Source of the DNA: Pseudomonas alliivorans
Lineage (GTDB): Bacteria; Pseudomonadota; Gammaproteobacteria; Pseudomonadales; Pseudomonadaceae
Direction: 5' to 3'
DNA length: 64,000 bases
Assembly (NCBI RefSeq): GCF_017826695.1
Contig: NZ_JAFFZW010000006.1
Location: forward strand, 248,001-312,000
A program made the translations under genes and the position numbers. Below the pieces are notes generated by a model that saw nothing but the letters and a program-made list of their open reading frames with translations, was not told the origin of the DNA and ran no database searches. Below, one piece after another: positions 17,763 through 27,799 of this stretch (position 1 is its first letter; the number at the start of each line of letters is the position of its first letter).

Positions 17763-18215
17763 ATGCGCCGAGTCCGCGAACGATCAGCCGTCCCGGTTAA
17801 ACACCGGGCCGCGTGGCTGAGCCTGTTCGCCATGTTGATGATCTTCATCGGTCCACTGATCTCCCAGTCGATGCCGATGGATCAACACGCCGGCATGTCG
17901 ATGCCGCCTGCCATGTCGATGGACATGGGCAGTTCGGCCGACAGTCACGCGCACCATGGCAGTGAACACGCCACAGCGGCTGACGCGGGCGCGGGCGACC
18001 ATGCGCTGTGGGCCAAATGCGGTTACTGCACACTGCTGTTCAGTTGCCCGGCGCTTCCCTATGTACCTGCGGTGGTCGCAGCGGCTGTGCTGCGCCATGC
18101 GGACTTTTTCACCGCGCAGACCCGGCTCGGGCATGCGCAACGGGCCATTTTCCCCAATGCCCGAAGTCGGGCACCGCCAACGCGTTTCACAGACTGGAAC
18201 CAGAAAATTTCATGA
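17763..18215 (+). CDS. DUF2946 family protein, His/Met-rich
   Basis: A 150-residue protein with one membrane segment (WLSLFAMLMIFIGPLIS) followed by a Met/His-rich stretch (MPMDQHAGMSMPPAMSMDMG, then SHAHHGSEH) and a CGYCTLLFSC motif. This composition suits periplasmic Cu(I) or Cu(II) binding. I chose the ATG at 17763; a TTG three codons earlier is also possible. It is 22 bp after the PCu(A)C gene. Confidence 0.78.
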   Translation: MRRVRERSAVPVKHRAAWLSLFAMLMIFIGPLISQSMPMDQHAGMSMPPAMSMDMGSSADSHAHHGSEHATAADAGAGDHALWAKCGYCTLLFSCPALPYVPAVVAAAVLRHADFFTAQTRLGHAQRAIFPNARSRAPPTRFTDWNQKIS

Positions 18216-18277
18216 CCGCACGCGGCCCAGGCTGCGTGCGAGTTGTGCTGTGTTATCCCTATTCGGGAGCGTTGACC

Positions 18278-19651
18278 GTGTCAAAACCCACTGTTTCTTT
18301 CTATAACCTGGCCTGGCGATGGCATTTCTACGCCGGATTGTTTGTCGCACCCTTTATGATTCTGTTGTCGCTGACCGGGATGATCTATCTGTTCAAGCCA
18401 CAACTGGACAACCTGATGTACCGCGATCTGCTGAACGTGACGCCTGCTCACCATCAGATCAGTGCCGATGAGTTGCAACAGCGCGTATCGAGCGCTTATC
18501 CACAGGCCGCCATCAGCAAGTACTTCCCGCCAGTGAGCGCCGAAGGCAGCGCGCAGTTCGTGATTCGTGATGAGGGCCGTGAGGTCAATGTCTTCGTCGA
18601 TCCGTATCGAGGCGAGATTCTGGGCACTCAGGATGCGAAGCAGAACCTGCAGGCCATTGCCCGCGCGCTGCATGGCGAACTGATGATCGGCACTGTCGGT
18701 GACCGGCTGATCGAGCTGGCCGCAGGCTGGGGCATCATGCTGGTGATTTCCGGGCTGTATCTCTGGTGGCCACGGGGCTCCCGTGCGGCAGGTGTGCTGT
18801 GGCCCCGTCTGACAGCGCGTGGTCGCGTGCTGTGGAAGGACCTGCATGCGGTGACTGGCTTCTGGGGATCACTGATTCTGCTGTTCATGCTACTCAGCGG
18901 AATGACCTGGACCGGCATGTGGGGCAAGCAGTACGCGGCTGTCTGGAACACGTTCCCCGCAACGATGTGGACCGACGTGCCCAAGTCCACGCGAATGGCC
19001 GGCGAACTCAATACCGCCAGCGTCCAGACCGTGCCGTGGGCAATGGAAAACACGCCGATGCCGCAATCCAACGGTGAGCATGCCGAGCACATGCATCAGC
19101 ACAGCATGTCCGCGGGCCCTGCTGCCCCCATGATCAGCCTGCAACAGGTGGTCGACATCGCCACCGCCAGGGGCATCGAGCCTGGCTACAGCATCACGGC
19201 ACCCAAGACCGCCGAAGGCGTGTTCACGGTGTCGGTGTTTGCCGATGACCCGCGCAATGACGCCACCCTGCATATCGATCAATACAGCGGCAAGGTGCTG
19301 GCTGATGTCGGCTGGCAGGATTACAGCCTGGTTTCACGGGCGACCGAGATGGGTGTAATGCTGCACGAAGGGAAGTTTTTCGGCTGGATCAATCAGTTGC
19401 TGATCTTCCTCGCCTGCCTGATGATCCTGCTCAGCGCTGTCAGCGGGCTGGTCATCTGGTGGAAACGTCGTCCCCGAGGCGGTCTGGGTGTGCCGCCGCT
19501 GCGCCACGATCTGCCCCGCTGGAAAACCGCCATGGCGATCATGTCTGGCATTGCGGTCGCGTTTCCGCTGGTGGGCGTTTCGCTGGTGGTTGTCTGGCTA
19601 TTTGACCGAATAGTTTTCTCCCGCTTTGCTAATTCGTCGGCAGCAGCTTAA
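18278..19651 (+). CDS. PepSY-associated membrane protein
   Basis: A 457-residue inner-membrane protein with a GTG start at 18278 preceded by GGGAG. The first helix (FYAGLFVAPFMILLSLTGMI) leads into a PepSY domain, then further membrane helices with WWPRG and WWKRRPRGG at the cytoplasmic ends. An HxxHxHQHSM cluster lies in the second periplasmic part (EHAEHMHQHSM). Members of this family act in metal (iron or copper) uptake, often as reductases. It closes the copper-linked group. Confidence 0.88.
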   Translation: MSKPTVSFYNLAWRWHFYAGLFVAPFMILLSLTGMIYLFKPQLDNLMYRDLLNVTPAHHQISADELQQRVSSAYPQAAISKYFPPVSAEGSAQFVIRDEGREVNVFVDPYRGEILGTQDAKQNLQAIARALHGELMIGTVGDRLIELAAGWGIMLVISGLYLWWPRGSRAAGVLWPRLTARGRVLWKDLHAVTGFWGSLILLFMLLSGMTWTGMWGKQYAAVWNTFPATMWTDVPKSTRMAGELNTASVQTVPWAMENTPMPQSNGEHAEHMHQHSMSAGPAAPMISLQQVVDIATARGIEPGYSITAPKTAEGVFTVSVFADDPRNDATLHIDQYSGKVLADVGWQDYSLVSRATEMGVMLHEGKFFGWINQLLIFLACLMILLSAVSGLVIWWKRRPRGGLGVPPLRHDLPRWKTAMAIMSGIAVAFPLVGVSLVVVWLFDRIVFSRFANSSAAA

Positions 19652-19777
19652 ATTGCACGCGGCGGGGCCTGAAACCGGCGGGCGGTTTTGTGATGAATTC
19701 CTCACCTGACAGGATCAGGCCTCGTTGTTTCAAGATATGAAAAGCCGCCTTCGCGGACTGTGTGAAAACACAGTTGA

Positions 19778-19810
19778 AACGCCCCGACTTGTCGGGGCGT
19801 TTCCTTTTAT
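19778..19810 (+). terminator. rho-independent terminator after the PepSY gene
   Basis: A stem AAACGCCCCGA/TCGGGGCGTTT with a TTCCTTTTA tail. It sits between the PepSY gene (plus strand) and the end of the RHS gene (minus strand), and on the minus strand it is followed by A/T-rich sequence, so it may serve both. Confidence 0.8.
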
Positions 19811-19922
19811 GTCGTCAACAGGCGAAAAAGCCCGGCCTGCCCGGACAACGCCAAGGGCGAAATCCCGGCGTTGTACCTGCCCAACCATCACAGCTCAAGG
19901 CGGGTGAAAGCGTCTATTGCGT

Positions 19923-22900
19923 TCATGCAAGAGATCCTGGCCTCAGATTCCCCAGAGCATCCAACACGCCTTGGCCCGACTGCTTGAGTTCACGCCCGAA
20001 GATTTCCGCCCACCGCATGCTACCCCTGACTTTTTCGGGCTTATCATCCTCTGCCTCTGGCAGGTAGAGGCTCTCTACACCGGCATAGGTGTCGTAGTAG
20101 ATCTTACCCTCCAAAGCGGTACCCAACGCCTCTGCGCCCTCTGCCACGTTTACCAACACCCTGGAGTGGTAAAGGTGCGCGGTTCGGCGCATCACGTTGT
20201 GGGCGCCGGGAACATACCAGGCGATTTTCGCCCGCAGGCCCGTGACGGTCCGCACCGCTCCCTCTCCAAGGTACTCGACGTATTGCGTGCCCATCTCGGT
20301 CCACGCGATGCTTCCCACTTTTCTACCGGCCGCGACGTCTTTTACGGCAGTTGCCAACGAACCATAGCGTTTGAAGTGTCGCCAGCCTCTAATGGCACCT
20401 CGGATACCGGCTTGAACACGATTGACAAGGCGCCCGATGCCACTCAACGTCCAGCGCAACATACGACCTGCCTGTTTGAGGATATTGGTGAAATTACCGA
20501 TGGATGCAAACCCCGTCACCATGCTCGCAATGCCCAGTTTATGAGCGAGCTCCGGATCACTGTCTTCCAGAAACTTAGAGGTGACCTCCAGCGCCAGCGC
20601 GGTAAAGGACAGCGCGCTGGTAATCGCAAAGAACGCCAGCGAAGCCCCGCCCGACGGAATGGACAGCAATACCCCCACGACCGTCAACATGGATGACAGG
20701 GCGATGCCCCGCCATCGGCTGCCCACGGGTTGGGGTCGGGTCTCGCGCAGTGTTTGCTCAAGCCGGTCGATCAAATCGTTTTGCCCCCAACGACTGAGCA
20801 TGATGTGCCCGCTGGGGTCGTGATAATCGATGGGATTACAGCAGTAACTGTATTCGTTGATCCCGCCGCCATCGAACGGACTCAAGCTGTCCGGTTGTTG
20901 AAAACTGCGTATTTGCGGATGGTAGGCACGGTAGCCATTGCCCAGATGGTAGCAACCGGTAACGGGGTCTCGACGCTCACCGTTATAGCCCTTGCAACTG
21001 CCCTCAAGAGGCGCGCCGTTTTCACCAAAGGGGGTAAACGCACTGATAACCAGTGCGTCGCAGACGCTTGGGTTATAAGCAATGGGGCCGCTGTGAGGGT
21101 CATCCAATGAGAGTGAAATCCGCGGCCGTGCTCCGTTTTCCAGGGTCTGCTGCAGATAATCGGTCCCCAACATCACCTGCTTGATGACCTTCCCGGCACG
21201 ATCGAACCAGACTTCACCGCACAGATGGTCGCCTTCGTAAACCAGCTCACAGGTTTGCCCGGTGGCTGCGACGTACTGAGCCGCGAGTCGCCCATATCCA
21301 TCATAGGCGTAGCGGGTCAACAGCTTGTTCTGAGGGTCCTTCACTTCCAGCAGTTGCCCTTGAGCCGAATACGTCATCGTGTTGCCATCTGCATCCTGCT
21401 CCATACAACCGTTCTTGCTCCAGGTCAGCACCTTTTGGCTGGGTTGCGCACCTTCGAGGGTGATCGATGCGCATTGAGTCGGTTCGAGTTCTTCGTAGCC
21501 ATAGCGCTGCGTTTGGCTCGTGTTGTCCACAAAGGTCGTCTCACAGCGGTTGAGGCGCTGCAGACCGTCCCACTGGTAGACCTGCCTCCTGATCCGACGC
21601 CCTTGGGCATCGGCGGGGCAATCATTGGCTGCCAGGGTGTCGCACTGATAAGTCGCCAACCGATCACAGCTGTCGTGGCTGAATGTCTCGGTGCGAACCC
21701 ATTCATTGCCGCGTTTCAGGGTCATGCCTGTCAGCAAGCCGTTGTCCGACCAGCGTTGATGCAGCGTCAGTAAGCTACTGCCAGCGCGTTGGTACTCTCG
21801 CAGAACCTCCTGCCCGAACACGTCGTATTGATACCGAGTGGTCAACCGGGTGCCTTCCTGAGCGATCACTGCGGTCTGACTGAGCAAATGGCCGTCCCGG
21901 GTGTAATAAAAGGAGACATCAATGCCGTTGTGACGCTGGCGCTGGATCTTTTGATCCCGGTTTAGAAACAGTCGCAGGACGCTTCCGTCACTGCGTCGCG
22001 CGGCTAACAGATTGCCCATCAGCGAGCGTGTTTCGCTGCCTTTACGCGAACCTCGCGGGGTTCTGACCACGCTTCGAGTATTGCCCAGCAAGCCAGGCCG
22101 GGTCAGGGTGTCGCTGTGGGGGCCGATCAAAAAGCCGTCCTGCTGGTTGACACTTTCGTGGGTGCTGACCGAGAGGGTTTTCCCCAGCTCAGTGAATGCG
22201 AGAGCGCTCAGCAGATTGCCTGGCGTTTCGCTGGATGCACCCGCCCGTTTTTCCGTGAAAGACAGGCCTCCCCCCTCCGTCAGCTCAGTGCGAAGCACAG
22301 TTCCATCCGGTTGGCACAGGCCCCCATCGGGTTCTGGAGAATACGCACGAAGCCCCTTCGTACTCTTTAGTCTGAAGGAGCCTTGCGAGCCGACCTTGAT
22401 CCCATCGACCGAAAGGTAGGTGACCTGGGAGCCAAGGCCATTGTATAGCCGGAACACGCGGCTACCGTCTGGCTGCGTGATCCCGGTAACGCGCCCCAAT
22501 TCGTCATAATCCACCGCCATGCCCTTTTGCGAATCACCTCGTTGCAGATGAGTCAAGCGCCCGGCTGTGTCATAGCAAACGCTCACCTCCGGGCGCACCA
22601 TCCGGTCACCACCTCGATACGACTGCGTGCGCCTGACCGTGCCATCCGCCAGCACTTCACTCTTCGAAGTCTGCTTGATCACCTTGCCCTGCCCGGTACG
22701 CCATGACTGCACAGTCGTACTTGAACCGGCCTCTTCCAGGGTTGTTTCCTCCTGATTCCAAACCCGATTGCTCCTGACAGACAATACCCCGCGTTGCCCC
22801 AACTCCGAACGACGACGCAGCCCGCCCGGCCAATAGTCGAAACGCGAGTGCTCGCGTTTGCAGCTCAGGTTGTCGAACTCGATTTCGTCCAGTACGCACC

Positions 22901-25900
22901 ATCCTGCATGGTTAGGCGCCTTCAGCTCTCTGCGGATGGGTCGCTGCAGCCCATCGAACAGTGTTCGAGTGATTTGCCCAGGTGTCTGCAGGGTGGTCGC
23001 CTGTACCCCCTGATCGACGAAGCAGTAGACGGTCTTTTGTGCCGAGACGGGCTTGGCACCCTCCTTCACACGGTTCTCACCAGGCGGCAGGGAGAATCGC
23101 TGTTCACTGACGACTCTCCCCAGCGCGTCATAAGCCCAGCGAAGCTCTTCCCCCGCTCGACGGCGAACCAGGCAGCGACGCGTCAGACGCGAGCGGATCT
23201 CGGTTGATAATGTCTTCTCTAATTTCCCCTCTATGGATTGGGCAGTGGCATCTGTGCAAACGACAAAGCCGTGCTCGACAGGGTTGTCCTCCCAGCGCAA
23301 CGTGGTAGTGAGCCGAGTAGAGTCCCCGTCGAAATAGGTTGTCTGACAATGAGTCGATGACCAGATGAACGCTTTGCACCCGTCGGTGGACGACTTGGGT
23401 TTGCGTGGTTCTTCTCTGATCTTTTCATGGCGGATCAGCGGGACGGAGCGTCCTTCGGCCAGGCTCATTTTCCAGGTACCGGGAGCCGCCACGACGCCTT
23501 CGATGTTTACGATATCGCAAGCAGACAACACTTTGTTGCCGGCATATTCCTGCTCACGGTAACCATAGAGGGCCAAGGCCAACGGGCTGCACTTTCCGTC
23601 CAATACTTGATACTGATATTCAGCCATTGCCGGTGGCAGGGTATGGTCCGGTACCTGGGGACACGTGAGCGACACTTTTTTCAGGTCTTCCGGGGTTTGA
23701 AATCCCCAATACATGTCGGGCGACATGCCTGCACCACCCGAGCGAGGGAAGTATCGCCACTCGGTTATCGTTTCGTCTGCCGCGATGCTTTGAGTCAGTT
23801 GTCCATCGTCGTTATAGGTAAAGGACTGAACAGTGGTGATTGATGAAGCGAATGAGTTCAGAGGATCGCTGCAATCCTCCTCCGGTTCATCAAGGCTCGT
23901 TGAGGCGTAATAGACGCCAAGAGAATAAATGTACATGAAAAACAAAGCACCGACCCAATTGTCAGACGTACAACATTCATTCGCAAGCCTTAACATTTCT
24001 TTGTTGTCGTACCTCCAGCACGTCATTTCAAATTTAGGAGCAACCGCGCCCTTCATAGCATTCCCATGGACGCCAATCGATTGGTAGCTTGTGTACTTAT
24101 ATTCTAAACACCCGTTCCCCGAAACCGCGCTACCTATTTCCTGATGACTCGCGTCATAAAACTTTCTTGTAGATATAGAACCCCCCTTTTCTACTGACCA
24201 GCTTTCTACCCAGTAAAAATACCTTTCCAGCGGAAACCCTGCTGACTGTCCAGTGAGTTGGTCGCTCGCATACTGAAAACGAAAGGGCTCATCAAAGGCT
24301 TCAGCGTCCTCAATAACAATGGAAACTTCACTATTAACGTTCTCCAAGGGTGTCACATAGGTAGACCCGGAGTAACTATAAGTAATAACAATATTTTCCT
24401 GTTCGCCTCCTGGCATAAGTATATGCCTTGAAACATGAGGCAACGCCGGTTGAGCGTTAGAAAACTTAACAGCCTCTGCCTCATAGACGACTGACTCAAC
24501 CGATCCGTCCCCTTCCTCCAGTCGTGTCAATACCCGGTCCAGCGTCGGGTCGACGCTGTAACCACAATGCACAGACTGAAATAAGTGACCGGACTGCGTG
24601 CACCGGATATCGCACAACAAATAATTCGCTAACGTTAACGTTACCTGGAATGCCTCGCTCGAACCTGGCCAGATTTCCATCGAAACCTGCGCATGCGAAT
24701 ACTTCGCGCTGAACAAGACCGTGCTGCCGCTGCGGACTTCAGTGAGTTGAAACTGACCCAGTTGACGATTCCAGTTCAGCGATAACTCCCCCCCCACGTT
24801 GGAAAGTATCCGGGAGGGCAAAAGTTGTACAAAGGGTCTGCGCCAGTAACCCAGTGCATCGTCGATCGCTTTGGTGTTTTCCCGCCATTTCTTTACCGCT
24901 TCGTCCCAATCCAGTTTTGCAGCAATTGCATAGAGCACCGGACTGGACACCGCCAATATCCACTGCCACACCCCTTCCGGTTTAGGCGGACAGGGTTTCG
25001 CCTTGTTCTTTATTTGCTCTAAAAGGTCAATGATCTTCAAGCGCAACGCATCATTGGGTTCTACGTTATCGCCTGTCGGTCTGCTCAAGACCTCGCGGGT
25101 TCCACTGGGGTAGTGCAGGGTGAACTCGCTGTAATCGTTGTTGCTCGAAACCCAGCAGGCTCGTTTGGTCAAGCGTTTTCCCTGACCGAGCGCCAGCCAT
25201 TCAGCATCATCGAAGTCGATGTGCACACCATTCGCCAGCGTGAGGGCCCGGTCACGCACATCCAGGCTCGAGAACCGAAACGCCCATCCATCGCCGAGTC
25301 CGGCCTCATTGCCGCGCAGCGCTGAGTAATGCAGGGTCAGGTCGCAAATGGGTCCATTACCTTCAAGGCCCTGCAAGGTTGCAACCGGGTAGTGGGCGTG
25401 GAACAGCCCAGTGCGCGGGTCAATGCCGGTTTCACTTTGTCCGCTGACATCGAATACTTCAGAGCGAAAGGTATTGCCATAATCCTCGCAAAGCGGGCTT
25501 GAGGCCACATAAGGATCAACCGCTTTCGGGGTGACCCGCACAACGGGTTCGCGGTCAGACCAAAAGCTGAAAGCACCTGCTGTCCCAACGTGCCCCAGCG
25601 TCATTGATACATCAGGAGGCACGCTGTCCGCATAATCAAATTCAAGCTCAATACCTGAACGCCCCCCGGACGAGACGCGCCAATAAGCGGATTCCGAGGT
25701 CACGCGACAGCCCTGGACGCTGGATGAAGCGACTTTCACACCTAGGTCGCGCGCTTGTGGAGTCAAGCGAAAGACGCGCTCCTCCATACCGGTGACGCGA
25801 TCACTCCAACTCCCCAGCGAGATCATTGGTGTGGCGGCTTGATAGACGCCATCCGTTATCCGGAACAGCGCAAGGTCATCGGAAATTGCCCGCTCCCTGT

Positions 25901-27377
25901 TTTGATAGGACGCCAACACGTCACTCGTCACGCAATCGGTGACCTCGAGCGTCTCGTTTGGGCCAATGTTAACGCTTGGGCCCCAGGCATCAGCCTCCAC
26001 TGTGATGGTCAGTTCTGAATCGCGCGGAACCCATAGCGCGATCTCATCCACAGCATTTGCCTTGCAGGCCAATGTTGCGGAGACACCGTCAGCACTGCCG
26101 ATCCTCAAGCAGGGCCACTGCCGTGACTTTATGAAGTCGCAGAACGCAAGAACCCATTGCGCCTGTCCTTTCGCACCTGCGGGCGCGAACCGCGCGCTGT
26201 ACATGACCTCATGGCTGTGCGGATGGCGGACCATGACAACCAGTCCGGTCTCGTCACCGTGGTAAAGATCCGCCACGCAAACGTCAGCCGGCAACCAGTT
26301 ATCCAGACAGGGTTCTGTGCTGAATACCCTGAACGCGTCGCCACTCTGCCAGAGCGTCGCCGTGACAGCATTTGGCGCGAGGGCATCGGTCTGGTCGGTC
26401 CCTATCCGAACGTACGGTGCCAATGCAGATTGACCGACAGCGATTGACCAGGCCGATAACCAGGTCTCGCTTTTACCCTTGACGGGGGTCGGAGCAACAA
26501 AACTGAACGCCGGGACCACTTCCCTGGCCGAAAACGCATCCATCACGTAGACATTCACGCACTGTCCGGGGGGTAACGTTTTTGATCCGTCGATTGTCGT
26601 CTGGTTGATCCAGTCTGCACACGTCAGGGTCACCGACAGGTCAGAGTCCTGAGGCACCCATAGCGCGTTAGCTGTGCTCATTGGGGTAATGGTGCAGGTC
26701 TGCGCATTTTTAACCCCCGCACGCAACAGACGGCTGTCGCGATTGAGCGCCACACACAGGTCCTCCCCCCATTGCTCGAGGGTCAACCGGTCTTTTTTCA
26801 CATTGAAAAAGTGATTCTCGTACAGCGCCTGGGTGCTGATGTCCCGTACCTGAACGCACAAGCGTGCGCCTTCCTTCAGCGTCTCGCCCGTTACCGCCAG
26901 TGCTTGAACCTGATTGGTGGAGAAAGGCGCCGTCGTAAATGCGCGATTTCGACAGCTGTGATGCCACAGACGAACAGGCAGCGCCGTCCCGTCAGTCTTG
27001 AAGTTGTTGTCGTTGTCGAAGTTGCCCGCGGTGATCGAGCGAGAAGCACGGCTGAACGCTCGTGCGAACGCCGCCGGCCACTGATGCTGCTTGCAGTTCG
27101 TGCTGTCCGCGGTAAACGTCACCTCATCGATCAACTTGCCGTCGCTCTGACGAATGAGGCAGGCGGTCAGCGTTTCTCCCACCGCAAGATCGCGCCCGGC
27201 CCTTATCTCGCAAGGACTGGTCCAGCCGTTTTCCGAACTGCCGCAGTACAGCCGATCAAAGCCATCCATGTCTGGCAGCGTGTCGTCGGGATCGGTTGTC
27301 AGCACATATCCCATGTCGCTGTAATTGATGACACCGGTAATCGGTGCTGCAGCAGGTGCCGCCGCTGAAGTGGACAT
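19923..27377 (-). CDS. giant RHS/YD-repeat protein, possible polymorphic toxin
   Basis: A 2484-residue protein. Residues about 64-470 hold four divergent copies of a roughly 100-residue module, each starting near a Leu-X-X-Gly/Asp strand and ending near a Leu-Trp-X-X strand (ALWVPQDSDLSV, IALWVPRDSELTI). RHS/YD repeats occupy roughly 1450-2120, and the RHS core ends with NPIDYHDPSGH near 2190. The last ~290 residues are a variable C-terminal domain with a hydrophobic hairpin (about 2225-2268) that I do not recognise. RHS shells normally encage such toxic ends. I prefer the ATG at 27377 because AGGGAG precedes it; a GTG 10 codons upstream is in frame. No Tc subunit, VgrG or immunity gene adjoins it. 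Confidence 0.88.
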   Translation of the reverse strand: MSTSAAAPAAAPITGVINYSDMGYVLTTDPDDTLPDMDGFDRLYCGSSENGWTSPCEIRAGRDLAVGETLTACLIRQSDGKLIDEVTFTADSTNCKQHQWPAAFARAFSRASRSITAGNFDNDNNFKTDGTALPVRLWHHSCRNRAFTTAPFSTNQVQALAVTGETLKEGARLCVQVRDISTQALYENHFFNVKKDRLTLEQWGEDLCVALNRDSRLLRAGVKNAQTCTITPMSTANALWVPQDSDLSVTLTCADWINQTTIDGSKTLPPGQCVNVYVMDAFSAREVVPAFSFVAPTPVKGKSETWLSAWSIAVGQSALAPYVRIGTDQTDALAPNAVTATLWQSGDAFRVFSTEPCLDNWLPADVCVADLYHGDETGLVVMVRHPHSHEVMYSARFAPAGAKGQAQWVLAFCDFIKSRQWPCLRIGSADGVSATLACKANAVDEIALWVPRDSELTITVEADAWGPSVNIGPNETLEVTDCVTSDVLASYQNRERAISDDLALFRITDGVYQAATPMISLGSWSDRVTGMEERVFRLTPQARDLGVKVASSSVQGCRVTSESAYWRVSSGGRSGIELEFDYADSVPPDVSMTLGHVGTAGAFSFWSDREPVVRVTPKAVDPYVASSPLCEDYGNTFRSEVFDVSGQSETGIDPRTGLFHAHYPVATLQGLEGNGPICDLTLHYSALRGNEAGLGDGWAFRFSSLDVRDRALTLANGVHIDFDDAEWLALGQGKRLTKRACWVSSNNDYSEFTLHYPSGTREVLSRPTGDNVEPNDALRLKIIDLLEQIKNKAKPCPPKPEGVWQWILAVSSPVLYAIAAKLDWDEAVKKWRENTKAIDDALGYWRRPFVQLLPSRILSNVGGELSLNWNRQLGQFQLTEVRSGSTVLFSAKYSHAQVSMEIWPGSSEAFQVTLTLANYLLCDIRCTQSGHLFQSVHCGYSVDPTLDRVLTRLEEGDGSVESVVYEAEAVKFSNAQPALPHVSRHILMPGGEQENIVITYSYSGSTYVTPLENVNSEVSIVIEDAEAFDEPFRFQYASDQLTGQSAGFPLERYFYWVESWSVEKGGSISTRKFYDASHQEIGSAVSGNGCLEYKYTSYQSIGVHGNAMKGAVAPKFEMTCWRYDNKEMLRLANECCTSDNWVGALFFMYIYSLGVYYASTSLDEPEEDCSDPLNSFASSITTVQSFTYNDDGQLTQSIAADETITEWRYFPRSGGAGMSPDMYWGFQTPEDLKKVSLTCPQVPDHTLPPAMAEYQYQVLDGKCSPLALALYGYREQEYAGNKVLSACDIVNIEGVVAAPGTWKMSLAEGRSVPLIRHEKIREEPRKPKSSTDGCKAFIWSSTHCQTTYFDGDSTRLTTTLRWEDNPVEHGFVVCTDATAQSIEGKLEKTLSTEIRSRLTRRCLVRRRAGEELRWAYDALGRVVSEQRFSLPPGENRVKEGAKPVSAQKTVYCFVDQGVQATTLQTPGQITRTLFDGLQRPIRRELKAPNHAGWCVLDEIEFDNLSCKREHSRFDYWPGGLRRRSELGQRGVLSVRSNRVWNQEETTLEEAGSSTTVQSWRTGQGKVIKQTSKSEVLADGTVRRTQSYRGGDRMVRPEVSVCYDTAGRLTHLQRGDSQKGMAVDYDELGRVTGITQPDGSRVFRLYNGLGSQVTYLSVDGIKVGSQGSFRLKSTKGLRAYSPEPDGGLCQPDGTVLRTELTEGGGLSFTEKRAGASSETPGNLLSALAFTELGKTLSVSTHESVNQQDGFLIGPHSDTLTRPGLLGNTRSVVRTPRGSRKGSETRSLMGNLLAARRSDGSVLRLFLNRDQKIQRQRHNGIDVSFYYTRDGHLLSQTAVIAQEGTRLTTRYQYDVFGQEVLREYQRAGSSLLTLHQRWSDNGLLTGMTLKRGNEWVRTETFSHDSCDRLATYQCDTLAANDCPADAQGRRIRRQVYQWDGLQRLNRCETTFVDNTSQTQRYGYEELEPTQCASITLEGAQPSQKVLTWSKNGCMEQDADGNTMTYSAQGQLLEVKDPQNKLLTRYAYDGYGRLAAQYVAATGQTCELVYEGDHLCGEVWFDRAGKVIKQVMLGTDYLQQTLENGARPRISLSLDDPHSGPIAYNPSVCDALVISAFTPFGENGAPLEGSCKGYNGERRDPVTGCYHLGNGYRAYHPQIRSFQQPDSLSPFDGGGINEYSYCCNPIDYHDPSGHIMLSRWGQNDLIDRLEQTLRETRPQPVGSRWRGIALSSMLTVVGVLLSIPSGGASLAFFAITSALSFTALALEVTSKFLEDSDPELAHKLGIASMVTGFASIGNFTNILKQAGRMLRWTLSGIGRLVNRVQAGIRGAIRGWRHFKRYGSLATAVKDVAAGRKVGSIAWTEMGTQYVEYLGEGAVRTVTGLRAKIAWYVPGAHNVMRRTAHLYHSRVLVNVAEGAEALGTALEGKIYYDTYAGVESLYLPEAEDDKPEKVRGSMRWAEIFGRELKQSGQGVLDALGNLRPGSLA

Positions 27378-27646
27378 TTTTCGGACTCCCTGTCTGAAAA
27401 AACTCACCCAAAGATGAAGTTACGGTGCTTGATACTCGAAGCTGCACTTAGCGTACGACCCTTGCGCTGCGGCGTGACCTGTCATTCTTGCCAGCAATTA
27501 GACCGTGTCGCGATCAGCGTCTGCCGATTGATTTCTTCTAGCGCTGAACGCGGTGGGATGTCTGTACTTACCCCCAGCGCAACGCCCTTTCCCTTACGAG
27601 ACAGGTTCTGCGAACAACGTGGCGGCGGGAACAGACTCTGGTTTTC

Positions 27647-27749
27647 GCACCATCCGTCCGGCGGTTTTTATCGTTCTGCTCACTCGGCGCACCAACAATG
27701 CACGTCGCCGCGCACCAACCTTCTTTCCTGGCTCCACATCAGTGCACCA
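27647..27749 (+). promoter_or_regulatory. cluster of NtrC-like half-sites upstream of urtA
   Basis: GCACCA occurs at 27647, 27689, 27712 and 27744. The copy at 27688 extends to CGCACCAACA, which equals the left arm of a classical NtrC site, but the right arms are poor. Their position about 50-150 bp upstream of a sigma-54 promoter is where NtrC enhancers usually lie. Confidence 0.4.
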
Positions 27750-27799
27750 CGTGTCTCGGATGGCGCTCGATGGCCCGTTCCAAAGCGGTTTCTCAGGCT

